Source: Macrocystis pyrifera | Lineage: Eukaryota; Sar; Phaeophyceae; Laminariales; Laminariaceae | DNA length: 64,000 bases | Reading direction: 5' to 3' | Assembly (NCBI GenBank): GCA_031763025.1 | Contig: JASSKH010000005.1 | Location: 14,110,628-14,174,627 of the forward strand | Shown: positions 26,745 through 38,859 of the stretch, one piece after another | How positions within the stretch are numbered: the stretch's first letter is position 1 | How the letters are laid out: each line of letters begins with the position of its first letter | Translations under genes and position numbers: made by a program | Notes under the pieces: generated by a model | Database searches by the model: none | What the model was told of the DNA's origin: nothing | What the model saw: the letters and a program-made list of their open reading frames with translations, nothing else

Positions 26745-28160
26745 CATCTAAATCCACGTCTGATTCCAAGTTCTCTCCACCCGTCTCCGAATCTTCCCCC
26801 CGACTCAAGCGACAGCGGGCGTCACGGGGACCGTCGTTCCAAGCAGGAGAGTGTTGCGTCCACGCCGTCGCCCAACTCAGGCTAAAAGGGGAAGCATAAA
26901 CCACCTCCTCCTCCCTTTTCTCTCCCTCGCCCCCCTCCCGTTCCTACCCTCGTTCATTGTCGGGAGCGACGGGAAAGAGGCACGCCGCCGGTATACCGAA
27001 TACATACCAGCGCTTCAAGCACCAAAAGCGAAAATGACATCACTACCACCAGTGACAGTTGCAGTGGCATGGGCGGCGGAGGCGGCGACGGCGGTGGCGG
27101 TGGCCCTGCGCAACGCCCCAGTAGAAATACGCCATACCCTCTTCCCCAGGGAGCTTACACCCTCCTGCAGTGGCGGCGGCAGCAGCAACGGCAACAGCGG
27201 CGGCGGCAGCAGCAGCAACAGAAGGGATTGCAGCCAGACCGATGTCGTGACGGGCTTTTTCGACGAAATTCCGACGTATTGTCGAGGCGGAAGCGGTAGT
27301 GGTGGCCGTAGCGGTGGCGGTGGCGATGGCGGTGGTGGGGTCGCTGCCGGCAATGGTGGCGGCTGCGTCGACGCTACCGGAGGAGGCCTGTTCAAGATGG
27401 GGGTGGGGGAGTGGGCCAAGGTCTACGAGGCGAGCAACGACCCGTCGCACGCCCCGTAGAGTTTGGCCCACTTGCCTACCTCCATCTTGGACAGACCTCT
27501 TCCGGTAGCGTCGACGCAGCCGCCACCACCGCCGACAGCGATCCAACCACCGCCACCGCTATCTCAACCGCTGCCGCCACGTCTACCACTTCCGCCTCGA
27601 CAATGCGTCGGAATTTCGTTGAAAAGGTGCGCCAAAACATCGGTCCGGCTGCAGTCCCTTCTGATACTGCTGCTGTTGCTGCCGCCGCTGTTATCGTTGC
27701 CTGCGGCCGCCGCCGCTGCGGGAAGGAATACGGTTCCTGCGGCATGGGTTGGGCGTACTGCTGCCGGGGCGTCGCGCAGGGCTGTCGCCGCCACCGTCGC
27801 CGAGGCTGCCACTGCCAATGCAATTTTTGGTGATAACCCCTTTTTCGCATGTGGTACTACAGTAGAAGTGTTGGCAGACGGCATGGTTCTTACTGGCGCT
27901 GGTGTGCCCGTGACGCGCCCCTTTCCCGTTCCCCTGAAAATGATCGGGGGGAGAAGTTGGAGGAGGGGGCGAAGAGGAGGAAAATGAAGAGGAGGCGGGT
28001 CGTGCTTCCGCTTGGTTGCGACGGCATGGACGCAACACTTCCGTGCTTGGAACGATGACCCCCGCGCCACCCACTGCCGCTTGCAGTCGGGAAAGATTCG
28101 GAGGCGAATAGAGAGGACATGAAATCGGATATGAGTTCGGATGGCGGCTCTTGAGCGGTG
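26745..28160. repeat. Large imperfect palindrome, copy 1
   Basis: Left arm about 26745-27440 and right arm about 27445-28160 are inverted copies around a short centre (TCTACGAGGCG...CCCCGTAGA). Matching landmarks: AAATTCCGACG(T/C)ATTGTCGA, GGCTGCGTCGACGCTACCGG, GTGTTGCGTCCA(C/T)GCCGTCG. Arms look 75-80% alike by eye. Read inward, each arm ends in a similar frame (FKMGVGEWAKVYEASNDPSH in the left arm; SSIRRDCSRTDVLAHLFNEI in the right). Read outward, both have MAH(S/L)PT.ILxRPxPVAST. The CCG/GGC-rich composition keeps several frames open, so the coding strand cannot be settled. It may be two convergent gene copies or a foldback-type element. Confidence 0.75.
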
Positions 28161-28349
28161 GCGGTGAGCACACCGGGGATGACTCCAGAACACGCTTCGG
28201 AGCTGGAAGATAGGCACACGTTGAAATGGATCTCGACTTGGCCGCCGCAGGCAAGCATCTGCATTGGGAAGCGGGGGTAGGTTCCGAGGCCCGTGCAGGG
28301 GCCGCGACGGGGCGGGGCGTGTACGAAAGCATGTGGCACACAGGCGAGA

Positions 28350-29180
28350 TGGTCGACTCTAGTATGGGTACTTACGAAGAGTAGAGGTATTGTCCATACT
28401 CACATTCGTCGTCGTTTTGTTTTTTTTCGTTTGCTATTTTACAATGCGTAGCGCGTGTTTGAGTGACTGAGGTGTAGGTGTACACGGATCAGCACGGTGT
28501 CATTGTCAATATGATTTCCTTGTCTCGATGTATTCATAGACGTATTGGCGTCACAGCACTACATACTGGTGGAGATCGCGGGAAAATGTATCCCACGATC
28601 ATGATTTTACCATCGTCATGATCGCCTATCGCGCTTAATCAAGATAATACGCACCCCTAGCACACGTTTAGGATGAATAGCCAATGTTAATATCTTCGAT
28701 TCTGTGCCCGCGCCCTTGGTGGCGAAGGCGCTAGTGAAGACTGCGGCGGTGGTGGTGACAGAAGTGATCACGTAGCTAGTCTTTCTCTTTAAGTTGATGG
28801 TACACGCTCCTTTTAGGGGGACCGGAGGGTAGTCTGAGATGAAGTGAGCGACTGAAACGGCTGAGGCAAGGCTGGCAACGGTTCCAGCGGCGACGGTGGT
28901 GGCGCCAGTGGCGGTGGTGATTGCGTTAGCGACGGGTGTCGACTTAGTTCGCTAGTTGGCGTCGAGTCAGACGGCCGAGAAATCAAACCAGGGTCGCCGG
29001 CCCGAACGGATGGATGACTCGAATGCGAACGACGAAGCAGGTTCCGACGATTGCGACTACTGTATTTATATGCTATTTGAGTTCCCTCGCTATCGTCGAT
29101 AAAAACGGCGAAACCGGGGGGATTAGCGGCAGCAATGGCGGCGCCGACGTTGATGATTACGGTGGTGATGGTGACGACGG
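28350..29180. other. Spacer between the two palindromes, no gene recognised
   Basis: The first part (28340-28600) is related to the flank of the second palindrome at 30750-31060 (ATACTCACATTCGTCGTCGT vs ATACTCACATTGAACGTAGT), so the duplication extends beyond the arms. The piece TTAATATCTTCGATTCTGTG CCCGCGCCC at 28686 recurs in diverged form at 31860. The rest is GGC-rich without a recognisable ORF. Confidence 0.5.
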
Positions 29181-29214
29181 TAGCGACCTAGTCCACCGTA
29201 CCAGAAATCGCAAA

Positions 29215-30560
29215 GATGGCGACTTCAAGCGGCAGCGGACGTTGGTGTAGTCGTCGTTCCAAGCAGGGGAATGTACTGTCCACACCGTCGCCTCACTCAG
29301 GCCGAGGGGCAGCGTAACCCACCTTCTCTTGTTGCTTCCCACTTCTTCGCCTGTCTCCGCTTCCTGTACCGGCTCATTTTTCAGGATATACGGTAAAGGG
29401 GGGCGCCGCCGGCCTGCCGCACCAGTGCCAACGCCAGCGCCAGCGAGGGCCATACCGTCTACCAGCGCTTCAATCCCCACCAGCTGAAAGGGCGTCACCA
29501 CCACCAGTGGCAGTTGCAGTGGCAGGGGCGGCGGTGGTGGCGGCCCTGCGCACGCCTCGGCAGACGTACGCCAGCCCCCCCGTCCCGCAGGAAGCTTACA
29601 CCCTCCTGCAGTGGCGGTGGCAGCAGCAACGGCAACAGCGGCGGCAGCAGCAGCAACAACAGACGGGAATACAGCAGGTCCAGTGTCGTAGCGCGTGTTT
29701 TCGACGAAATTCCGACGCAAGGTCGAGGCGGTAGTCGCAGCGGTGGCGGTGGCGATGGCGGTCGCGATGGTGGGGTCGCTGCCGGCGATGGTGGTGGCTG
29801 CGTCGACGCTACCGGAGGAGGCCTGTTCAAGATGGGGGTGGGGGAGTGGGCCAAAGTCTACGAGACGAGCAACAACCCGTCACACTCCCCGTAGAGGTTG
29901 GCCCACTTGCCTACCTCCATCTTGGACAGGCCTCCTCCGGTAGCGTCGACGAAGCCGCCACCACCACTGACAGCGATCCCACCACCGCCAACGCTATCTC
30001 AACCGCGACCGCTACCGCTACCACTTCCGCCTCGACAAGGCGTCGGAATTTCGTTGAAAAGGTGCGCCAAAACATCGGTCCGACTGCAATCCCTTCTGAT
30101 ACTGCTGCTGTTGCTGCCACCGCTGTCACCGTTGCGTGAAGCCACCACCCCTGCGGGAGACAACATGGTTCCTGCGGCATGGGTTGGACGTACTGCTGCC
30201 GGGGCGTCGCGCAGGGCTGTCGCCGCCACCGTCGCCGAGGCTGCCACTGCCACTGCCATTGTTGGTGGTGATGTCCTTTCCGCTCGTGATGCCTGAAGCG
30301 TTGGCAGACGACATGTCTTTCATTGGCGCTGGCGCTGGCGCTTGTGGGCCCGCGGCGCGCCCCTTTCCCGTTCCCCTTAAACATGAGCGGGGGAAGGAGC
30401 GCGAGGAATCGAAGAAGAGGAAAGGGTGAAGGAGACGGTCCATGTTGCCTCTTGGGTGCGACGGCGTGGGCGCAACGCCCCCGTGCTTGGAACGACGACC
30501 GCCGCGCCACCCGCTGCCGCTTGAAGTCAGGGAAGACTGGGAGACGAGTAGAGAGGACTT
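29215..30560. repeat. Large imperfect palindrome, copy 2
   Basis: Left arm about 29215-29880, right arm about 29885-30560, same architecture and sequence as the palindrome at 26745-28160. Centre near 29862-29895 (TCTACGAGACGAGC...TCCCCGTAGA). Left-arm frame ends KMGVGEWAKVYETSNNPSHS then stop, and the right arm repeats the MAHLPTSILDRPPPVAST frame outward. Flanked on the right by the same type of sequence as copy 1. Confidence 0.75.
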
Positions 30561-30799
30561 GAAACCGGATATGGGTTGGGATGGCGACTAATGAGCGGCG
30601 GCGGTGAGCATACCGGAGATGGCTCCTGAATATGCTCCGGAGTTGAAAGAGAAGTACACGATGAAATGGGGCCCGACCCGGAAGCCGCAGGCAATTTCCT
30701 GCGTGGGGGGGGGCGGGGGCGGTAACTTGGGCGGGGAGAGGAGAGTCGCATACGAATGCACGTGACACAAAGCCGAGATGTTCGACTCTACTATGCGCA

Positions 30800-32340
30800 C
30801 TTACGACGAGTAGAATTGTTATCCATACTCACATTGAACGTAGTTTTGATGTTTCTTCGTTGGCAGTTCGAGAATGCGTTAGCGCATGTTTCAGTCGCTG
30901 TAGCGTACATGAATCAGGACGGTGTCATTGTCAATAGTGTATTGTTATCACGATGTATTCTGCGATTTAATGGCGATAACGCAATAAACACATGTCAAGA
31001 TGGCGGCAAAAAATATCCCGCGATCACGATACAGTATCATCGTGCTTGCCCATCGCGATTAAACCAGATAGGTATGTATAGGTACTCTTGGCACACTTTT
31101 ACGATTAACACGAAAAAACGCCTCGGAAATGTCTCTACAAAAACTCAGCTAGCAACTGTTACCAATTTAAATTTGCACTTGCGCCGGGTGCTGAGGCACT
31201 TTCTTTTTGAACTGTTGGGCTTCTCCAGCACCGTTTGGTGCTCGTGGTATGCGATACTCCCAACATCATTTTTTGTTGGCGTTTGATCACGACATTCTAG
31301 TGTAAAAAATCAAACGATTGTATCGCAACAGCGTATTGTATCGCACTTTTTCACGCGATGTCTGCCCGGCTAACGAAAACCTTTTATGCGTTCGCCTCGC
31401 CCTAGATATACCTGGAAGTGTCACCTGGTTGTATTTTAGGTTTTCGGGTGGTGCTTTGTAATCAACAATCTGGGGTGCAAGTAGAGATTGGGGTTCGCGT
31501 GAAGGATACCAGACTTTCAGTAAGCAAAGTCACTCCGATAACAGGATGGGTCCATTAGATATTTTCGTGCGCCCGGATCATTATACATACCCGGTGCTAC
31601 TGTATACACCAGTACCCGATTGATACCAGGTACCTGATATTCGATACTTTATGGCTGGTATGCATCGCGCGGGGATTTATGCCCTAAAAAAAACACCGAA
31701 CAAAAATATCGTGTTCGTCTTTCTCCTGCATGCGAGGACTCGTACCCGTTAGGTGCTTGGTGATTTTGTTTGTACCGTTCTGAAGATCGTCCTGTTACCG
31801 AAAGGAAAACAAATATAGCAGCAGAGTACAATGTCAGCTCATGATGACAATAATCAATGTTAACAGCTTCAACTCTGCGCCCGCGCCCATACAGCACGAG
31901 GTAATTGGCTCCCACTGGGGCCAAGCGTTTGCGCAGGATTTACAACGCACATACTTCAACCAGGCAAAATTATTAGAAGATAGAGACCACAAAGATGAGT
32001 CTGCCCTGAAACCTCTACAGCAGTACTCGTAGTAGATAATAAATATCACTCTATTACAAAGTGTAAGGACCGTTTGATTTCTATGGTAATATGTAAAGTG
32101 TACACTCACATGTCGGGACAGAGTGGTAGGGATCTGATCTGTCCGAAACTACTGTATGGCCATCAATACCAGTGTGTTCAGTACCTGGTATGCACGTACG
32201 AGGTAGAGTGCAGACACATGTACCATCAACTCGTACGTACTACTCGTACTGTACTTCGATTTTGTTACTTGGATATTATGCAAGTATACGCATACCGGTA
32301 GTATACACCAACGGTAATAAAAAATAAAATACCCTTGTCT
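30800..32340. other. AT-richer intergenic region, no gene recognised
   Basis: Includes the duplicated palindrome flank to about 31060. After that it contains short unrelated open frames, TACCAGGTA/TACCTGGTA motifs (31625-31640, 32160-32190) and a fragment (GATGTCTGCCCGGCTAACGA AAACC, 31357) resembling the C-tailed repeat core. Confidence 0.45.
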
Positions 32341-32352
32341 ACGGTAACTCAC

Positions 32353-32500
32353 CTTCTTGAGTTGGCGGCTCATCCCGAGATCCGAAGTGATAGGCCGAAC
32401 CGCGTCGTCCGTGCTTGACCCGACGAACCTCAGCTCGCGATCCCTCACCCCCCACACCGCGCGCTCCCCCTCAGCCAGCGCAACAGCCGCGGCAGGGTCC
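32353..32500 (-). CDS. Probable exon of an unidentified minus-strand gene
   Basis: Reads ALAEGERAVWGVRDRELRFV and GSSTDDAVRPITSDLGMSRQ LKK, ending at a strong GTGAGT donor (plus-strand ACTCAC at 32347-32352). A GTCAG acceptor is available near 32513. The sequence is not low-complexity and the frame is open, unlike its surroundings. Upstream minus-strand sequence (32530-32975) has other open frames (including VGSSDSRTGVLELVSGVLSA) that may be a preceding exon. No family recognised and no downstream exon found. Confidence 0.4.
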
Positions 32501-33032
32501 GAATGTTGACTCGCCCTGACCCGACGCTCCTTACGGCAGCCTCTTCTCCTCCAACGACCCCGACACGAACCCTGGCGCGGACAGTACCCCCGACACCAAT
32601 TCGAGCACTCCTGTTCGGCTATCGCTGGAGCCGACGCTGGTACCGGCGACGTTGGCCGCGGTGATAACGGCAGCAGCAGCCACGGTGATAACGGCAGCAG
32701 CAGCCACGGTGGTCACGGCAGCCACGACAGAGGCAGAGGCTTGGCGACGACGGTGGCGTCTGCATCAGCGGCAGAGCTGGCGCAGGAGCAGGCATCAACA
32801 GCGGCGGCGGCGGCGGCGGCGCGGCAGCGGCGGTGGCGATGCCGCTGCCCGGGTCTGACACTGGGACACTACAGTAGGCTGACGCTACGCTGACGCTACG
32901 CTGACGCGTCGCCTTGAGGGCACACCTCGTCCTTTCAGGGCACGTCCATGCCGAAGCCGCACCAGAATGTCTCACCCACTTTGTTGTTTCTGTTTTTTGC
33001 GGAGTCTTGTGGGTTTGCCGATACTGCTGCTG

Positions 33033-33079
33033 TACCAGGTACTATTGGTGTACTGTACGAGTACCAATAGTACCTGGTA
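33033..33079. repeat. Perfect 17-bp hairpin built on TACCAGGTA
   Basis: TACCAGGTACTATTGGT (33033-33049) and its exact inverse ACCAATAGTACCTGGTA (33063-33079) around a 13-base loop. The arms end in the TACCAGGTA/TACCTGGTA motif that recurs throughout the window. Confidence 0.8.
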
Positions 33080-33399
33080 GTTGTTTTCTACACCAGGTAC
33101 CAGAGTGTCTCCTCCGTTATCTGCTTTTTCCCAATCAGCGGGAAGCCGTACTTAGTAGTGACGGAGGTTAGTCTGGTGATGTTTATAGCGGGTGCCACCT
33201 GCTTGGCTGCTGCGTGGGCCCGAAGTGGGGATGGGGAATGCGTGAGGATGGGATGGGATGGAACATGTGCGGAATGCGGAACGATCACGATTTTTGAGAT
33301 TTAAACTCTACGAACCGAATTTAATTATGCCGCGTTTTTTCAGTACCAGGGCCAATCAACTTGTCATGTGCTAAGCCAGATTTCAGGTACAGTATGCTC

Positions 33400-35580
33400 G
33401 AGGTGTATCTCGGATGATCGAAACCGGGGTACTCGGCGGGTACAACTCGGACGGGCAAAACCCGTGACGGGTTCGGGTTCGACTTGAAACCCGCGGGTTT
33501 TGGGAGTGACTAAACCCGAGTACTCGGCGGGTTCGAGTGCCCGGGTACCCGTATGTTTTGACATGCCCCCTGTCAAGTGATGGCCGCGGTCGGGTAAGGG
33601 TGAGGGGCGCAGGCGTATCTGGCAGCTGGGAAACAGTGCTTAGCTTGTTGTTGTTTAGAACTTCGTTGTTGATGGCGAGAGCTGAGGAGGTGCTTTGGTA
33701 GAGAAGTGAGAGGCGGGGGGGAGGGACTCGATATACTCGTCCCACCCCACGCCACGCTCTCCTACATTCCTTGTATCTGATGTACTCCTATAAACTTTCC
33801 TATGGCTACCGATCGTTCTTCTGCTATTATAAGAACTTATCATTTTATGGTCCTATCTCCGTTAAGGAACATTGCTCTCGTCTAACGAGCTATCCGCCCT
33901 AGAGAACATTCTTAAATGAACTGTACTCTCGACTAACGGAATATCCGCAGGGTTAATCCATTCTGTGGATTATTCCTTTATTCTTGAGACTACAAACCTG
34001 CAGACTATACGTATTTATATATCTGTAGCCCATGAGTACTCCACTCATACCATGTTAGACCACCCTGAATAGTCGTATATGCAGACTATAAGATGGTCGA
34101 AAGGTGATGACAAAGGTCATCCCAAACGACCAGGAAAAGTTGGTCGAAGATGCGGCTATTCGAAACAAAAGAAATGAGGCTATCTATTCCCCCACACCTC
34201 GTAATATGACCCAAACACCACGAAGGGAGAAGTGTTTACTGAGAGCAACCATTAAAACGGAGACCAAAGGAGAGGAAGACAGAACTCAAAGCAGAGGCGA
34301 AAGGAGAAATCAGCCTAATCGAAAACAAAGAAAGACCAAAGAAAAAGGGGACAGAAGCCGAAGCGAAGGCTCAAGGAGAAAACTCAAGACCGAAGTGAAG
34401 GCAAAAGAAGGGCGCACACACGTAATACTGGAGCCATCGTCTGGGGCCCAAGGAGGTACGAACGGGGGTTGTCGGGGTTGTGCGCTGAACCGGGTTGGCG
34501 AACGGGGAAACTCTCACAAATATCACATTCCAAAATATATATATATATATATCCGGTAGGCGTCATGCCTTGTCTTGTGGCGAAGGTCCTAACATGGTAG
34601 ACATCACGCGAGACTAAAGGGACACCGCTAGAATGCTATGAGGGCTGCATACACTAGGGTCTACTAAAATCTGGAGACGGAGCGAACAACGCGGCGTCTC
34701 GGAGACCTGTTCGTGGTGTGAACAATACCAGCAAACGTAGGAGGGTAGTGAACTCAACTAAAACAAACTCAAAGACGGCGTCGGCAAGAAGATCTGCCTA
34801 CTGCGTGTAGTTCGAGGTGGTAGATAGCGCGGGGCTAGAACACTAGCGTGTGGAACTTAACATGGGCGACATCAAAGGTGGTGTCGTTTGCCCGAGGGCA
34901 GACGGGCGCGCAGAATACCGAACGAAAAGAAAGGAAAAGAAGGGAATGAGAAAACGAAATACCATCGGGACCAGGAAACTGCAAACAGGCTGGACACAGG
35001 TCAGGGGAAATCAATCCTGTCAGGACCACAATGGTCGATAACTCTGCGGCCGTCCGGGGCGACAATGTTACTTGGGCTCTACTTGGCAAACATGGAAGAA
35101 ACACGGGTGAGCTGAAAACTCGATATAACGCTAGTTCGATGACCGTCTGAAACAGGGGTCGGTGCAAACTGACGAAGGTCAGGGTACAGCCCAACACGTT
35201 TTTACCTCGGCGTGGTATCGCCGATTATTGGCTGTAGGCTAGTGAAGTACAAGCACAAATAGACATGACGGTATCGCGACGACTCGGCGGCCTAAACGGA
35301 GGGAGTTTACACGGAGGTGTAGGCGATAAGAAGAAAATATAAAGGGTGGGGGGGGGGGGACGGTTATATTCCCAGACACACCCAAAAAAATAGCGTAGAC
35401 AGCCTCGGATCGCTAGCCAACACGGAGTCGGTCAAGCGGAACCGGTGGCGGTAGACGGAAACAAACACGCCCAAGAAGCTGGCTGCTGATGACTATTAAA
35501 GACTAACCATGAAGAACTACTCTAAGCTATTGTAGACTAACCAGAATCGAATACCCAGAATTAACAAAAAGGCCAAACCA
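33400..35580. other. Region left of the gypsy element, no gene recognised; LTR not identified
   Basis: Contains a low-complexity CCCGAGTACTCGGCGGGT segment (33400-33560) and AT-rich sequence with TATATAAATACG on the minus strand near 34015. A Lys/Arg/Glu-rich plus-strand ORF of 151 codons (34104-34559) has no known domain. The 3' LTR of the minus-strand gypsy element would be expected here, but no matching copy is visible right of 50 kb, so no LTR is called. Confidence 0.4.
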
Positions 35581-35599
35581 AGGCTAACCAGAGGGGGGA

Positions 35600-36376
35600 G
35601 TGGAAACGGTGGGGGCCCCGCGGGACGCATCAGAGTCCCGCAGTACCCCACGTGCTAGGCTCCCATTCCCATGACGTTGAAGACACCATGATCCGTACAC
35701 GGCGTTCCGTGCTGTAGTGTAGCGGGCGGGTTGTAGATCGATTTTGATCTGGCCGGGGTCGTCCAGGAACCGAATGATGTAGGAGCCGCCCGGTGAAGGT
35801 ATCGGTGGAGTATCCGAAGAGGCGTCCGGGGGTGAGCGGTGAACGATCTTGCCCAGCCACCAGAGGCCGTCGCGCGCCTTGTACAATATGTGTGCTCCGA
35901 AGGGGAGGATGGTAGTGCTGAAGTTGTGGAGCCAAAGACTGCGGGAGACCAAGGCGTAGCCGAGGGCGAGGCAGATTTATCCTTGGGATCGTGTCAGTTT
36001 GCGGTGAGCGGCGCCGATGCGCATCTGGCGGTAGAGGCGGTTCGTCTGCCGGTGCTGTGTCGGTGCTGCTGGCCAGTAGAGTAGGATGTTGCGCCGGAAG
36101 TGTTGAAGGTCCAGCTCGCGTTTCCAAGAGGGACTGAGAAGTCCAGCCCAGAGAGTCTCCTACAGAAATGGCGATGACCCCGCCGCGGCCGCGTTCGAAA
36201 AGATGGCCAGTGGTCTGCTCGACCTCGAGGCGTTCCGGTGGACGAGTGACGTCGTCGACGGTGACGTGGTAAGGTGGGGACTTGGTAGCAGAAGCTGTGA
36301 GCACGTATGTAATGAGGTCCGCGGGTAGATGCTTGGGGATATCGCTGGTGTCGTCGGGGTTCCGGCAAGGGTTCAT
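35600..36376 (-). pseudogene. Gypsy pol C-terminus: chromodomain-like region and tail
   Basis: Carries PPYHVTVDDVTRPPERLEVE and TTGHLFERGRGGVIAI, then in other frames W.G-type chromodomain remains and KARDGLWWLGKI, GSYIIRFLDDPGQIKIDLQP. Homologous text in the second gypsy fragment (52498-53160: YKGDDGLWWLGKI, LVRSLDDLGPIKLPLSPARY) confirms it as a conserved element part. Frameshifted. Confidence 0.65.
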
Positions 36377-37100
36377 CCTTGGACGGAGACGCGTGGAATG
36401 GAGTCCCGTCCCGGAACGTGTGACGGAAGGTCGAGGAAAAGTAGCTTGTGGTGAAGGGGGCGATTGTCGACGGTGTTTGAGGCGGGCGTCGGTCCTACGG
36501 CGAGGACCTTGAAGGGCCCATTCCAGTTCAGGGAAAGCTTCGTCTTAAGGACGGTTGTGTCGGTGTCCTTTTTGACGCCTGAGCCGATGGCGGAGGTGGA
36601 GTTGTAGACCCAAACCCAGCCGCCTACGGTGAAGGGGGGGGGGGTGCTAGGTGGGCGGCCATGATGGGCGCGTTGCGGCGCTGGAGACGCGAGACGGTGA
36701 GTCGGTGTAGTTCGCGGACGAGGGTGTAGGCGCGTCGTTGTCGGTCGGTGGCGAAGTTGATGTAGACCAGGTGTTCGCTGTCCAAGCTTTGGTGACCGCC
36801 GATGTTGTCGGGTTCGAAGACCGAGAGCGGGAGGTGAGGAGTAGGATGTGGACGTTGCCGCGCGGTGTGAGCGGCAGGGGCCCGAAGTAATCGACGCTGA
36901 CGGTGATGCCAGGTCCGTTGGGCAAAGGAAGAGAAAGGGGGGGGAATGATATGCCGGGAGGTCTTCCGCGCCTGGCATTGAAGGCAGCGGCGGATCCACC
37001 AGCGGACGGAAGCGTCCATGCCAATGCACTAAAAGAAACGTGCCAGCATGCGGACCGTTCGGGCAACTCCTAGGTGGAGAGAGATGGTGGCGTGGCATGT
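36373..37100 (-). pseudogene. Gypsy integrase, core deleted
   Basis: Zinc-binding region (HLGVARTVRMLA ... RRCLQCQARK) and the first core Asp (TVSVDYFGPLPL) are present. The sequence then jumps to VFEPDNIGGHQSLDSEHL, with the middle of the core missing; the second fragment at 53920-54105 retains FTDRFSRRADMYAV and WGCPRSILSDNGLQF. The C-terminal GPF module reads KLSLNWNGPFKVLAVGP. The deletion removes the second Asp, so this copy cannot integrate. Confidence 0.75.
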
Positions 37101-38179
37101 GTTCAGCACCCAGGGGCGCTTTAACTTTGGTACGTAGACGCGTGGGGTAAAGGGGGGCGGATGGTGGTAACCTTTTCCCGGGCGGGGTTGTGGATGGTCG
37201 TTGGACCAGGAGGGTGGTTGCATCGTCGGTACGGTGCAGCTTGCTTTTAGAGGCAAGAGTGAGGACGTCCGAAAGTTGTGGGCGCTGGACCGAGGGGATG
37301 AAATCCAGGAGATCGTTCGGCGTGGGGGTAGGGGAGTCCAACGACAGGAACCGGATGGTGGCGCAGCACAGGGGCTCTGCTCGTTGTTCTCGCCCCCAGT
37401 CTTTGTAGGTGTAGTGCTCGACGCAGGCGAGGCAGTCAGCGGGCTCGCCGACGGGCTCCAGAAGGGGCAGTGACGGTGGTGTTGATACCGGCGGAGAAGA
37501 CGTTGTTGAAGGGGTGGGTCCTGATATAGTGGGTGCCAAATGACTCGGGTGGCGTGGATGGTGCGGGCGGCGCGGGGGCTATAGCTGGAGGCGTCGTCGT
37601 TTGAAGAAGTCTTGGCTGGGCCCCAGCCGGGGGCGTGGTCGTACGGTAGGTGGGTGTAGATCGTTTGTGTTTGACGGATGGTGGTCGGCGTCCCAAACGG
37701 TAGTCGGCTGTGGGCCAAGGGGTTCCCGCGGCAGCGGCGACACGATGGCGGGCCCGAGAAAATATCAGACTTGGCTGCTGTCGTGGCGCCAATGGTGGGC
37801 GGCGGAGAGATGACGGACGGCCTGGAAACCGAGCCTGGAGGAGCTCCGGTGTTCACGGCGGCATTCTCGGTGCCAGCAAGCTGTTCGGTAGCGGAGTCGT
37901 GGGTCGCAATAGGCCCGACGAAGGTGTGTGGTGGGGGGAAAGAGTGGGGGGCTCCATACAAGGTCCCAGTAGGCGGAAGTGGCGGAAATCATCGTCGGTG
38001 AAAGGAAGCGGCTGGATGGTTGAGATGGGTCTTGAAGGGGGGGATACGAGTCCACCCAAGCAGATACCCGGGGCGGGGAGGTCGCTCGGCGCAAAGCCGC
38101 AGGGGTGGATGGGGTAGATGCCGACGGTGTTGGGGCCAGTGAGGCGGTTCCGCCCGGTGCCGTCGGCGTCGGTGGCTGG

Positions 38180-38857
38180 TTAGGGAAGCCGGGAGAGGAA
38201 GTCGGCGTTGCCGTTGGCCGTGCATTTCCGGTACTCCAGCGTGTAAGTGTACGCCGAAAGGAATTCGAGCCAGCGCCGGACACGGGCATTATGTTCTCCG
38301 ACCTTAGCGATGTTCTCGAGCGCATTGTGGTCCGAGTAGATCTGGAAGCGGGTGGACCATAAATGTCGGCGGAGGCGTTTGATCGCCCATGCGATGCTCC
38401 CGGTCTCCAGGTCGAGGGGTGTCCATGACCGTTTGGAGTCCAGGGAGGCACGGCTGATGAAAAGGATGGGGCGGACTGAGCCGTCGCGTTGTTCTTGCTC
38501 AAGGGTCGCTCCGAAATCGTCGATGCAAGCGTCGCAGTAGAAGCAGAAGGGAAGGGGGTTGTCACCGACGGCGTCCCGGTCGGGGTAGACGAAGATAGGC
38601 GATTCGGCAAGTTCTTGTAGGATGGCGCGTACGGTGGTTTCCATGGCGGGGGTGAAGTCAAACGTGGTGCCTTGTTTGAGTAGAGCGATGATCGGGCGCA
38701 GACGTCGGGAAAGGTTCGGCAGAAAACTTGCCGTAGTAGTTGATACCTCGAATGAGCGCGGCACTTGTTTCTTGTCAGTGGGCATGGGCATTCTGGTGAG
38801 GGCGACGACCTTGTCGGAGTTGGGGCTGCAACCGCCAGCGGAAATAGTGTGTCCCAC
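38180..38857 (-). pseudogene. Gypsy RNase H domain
   Basis: Open for 225 codons: connection region (DKKQVPRSFEVSTTTASFLP), FCFYCDACIDDFGATLEQEQ (catalytic D in CDA), RSWTPLDLETGSIAWAIKRL (E), FQIYSDHNALENIAK (D), ending TANGNADFLSRLP. Typical gypsy RH. Separated from RT by a frameshift near 38850. Confidence 0.85.
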
Positions 38858-38859
38858 GA

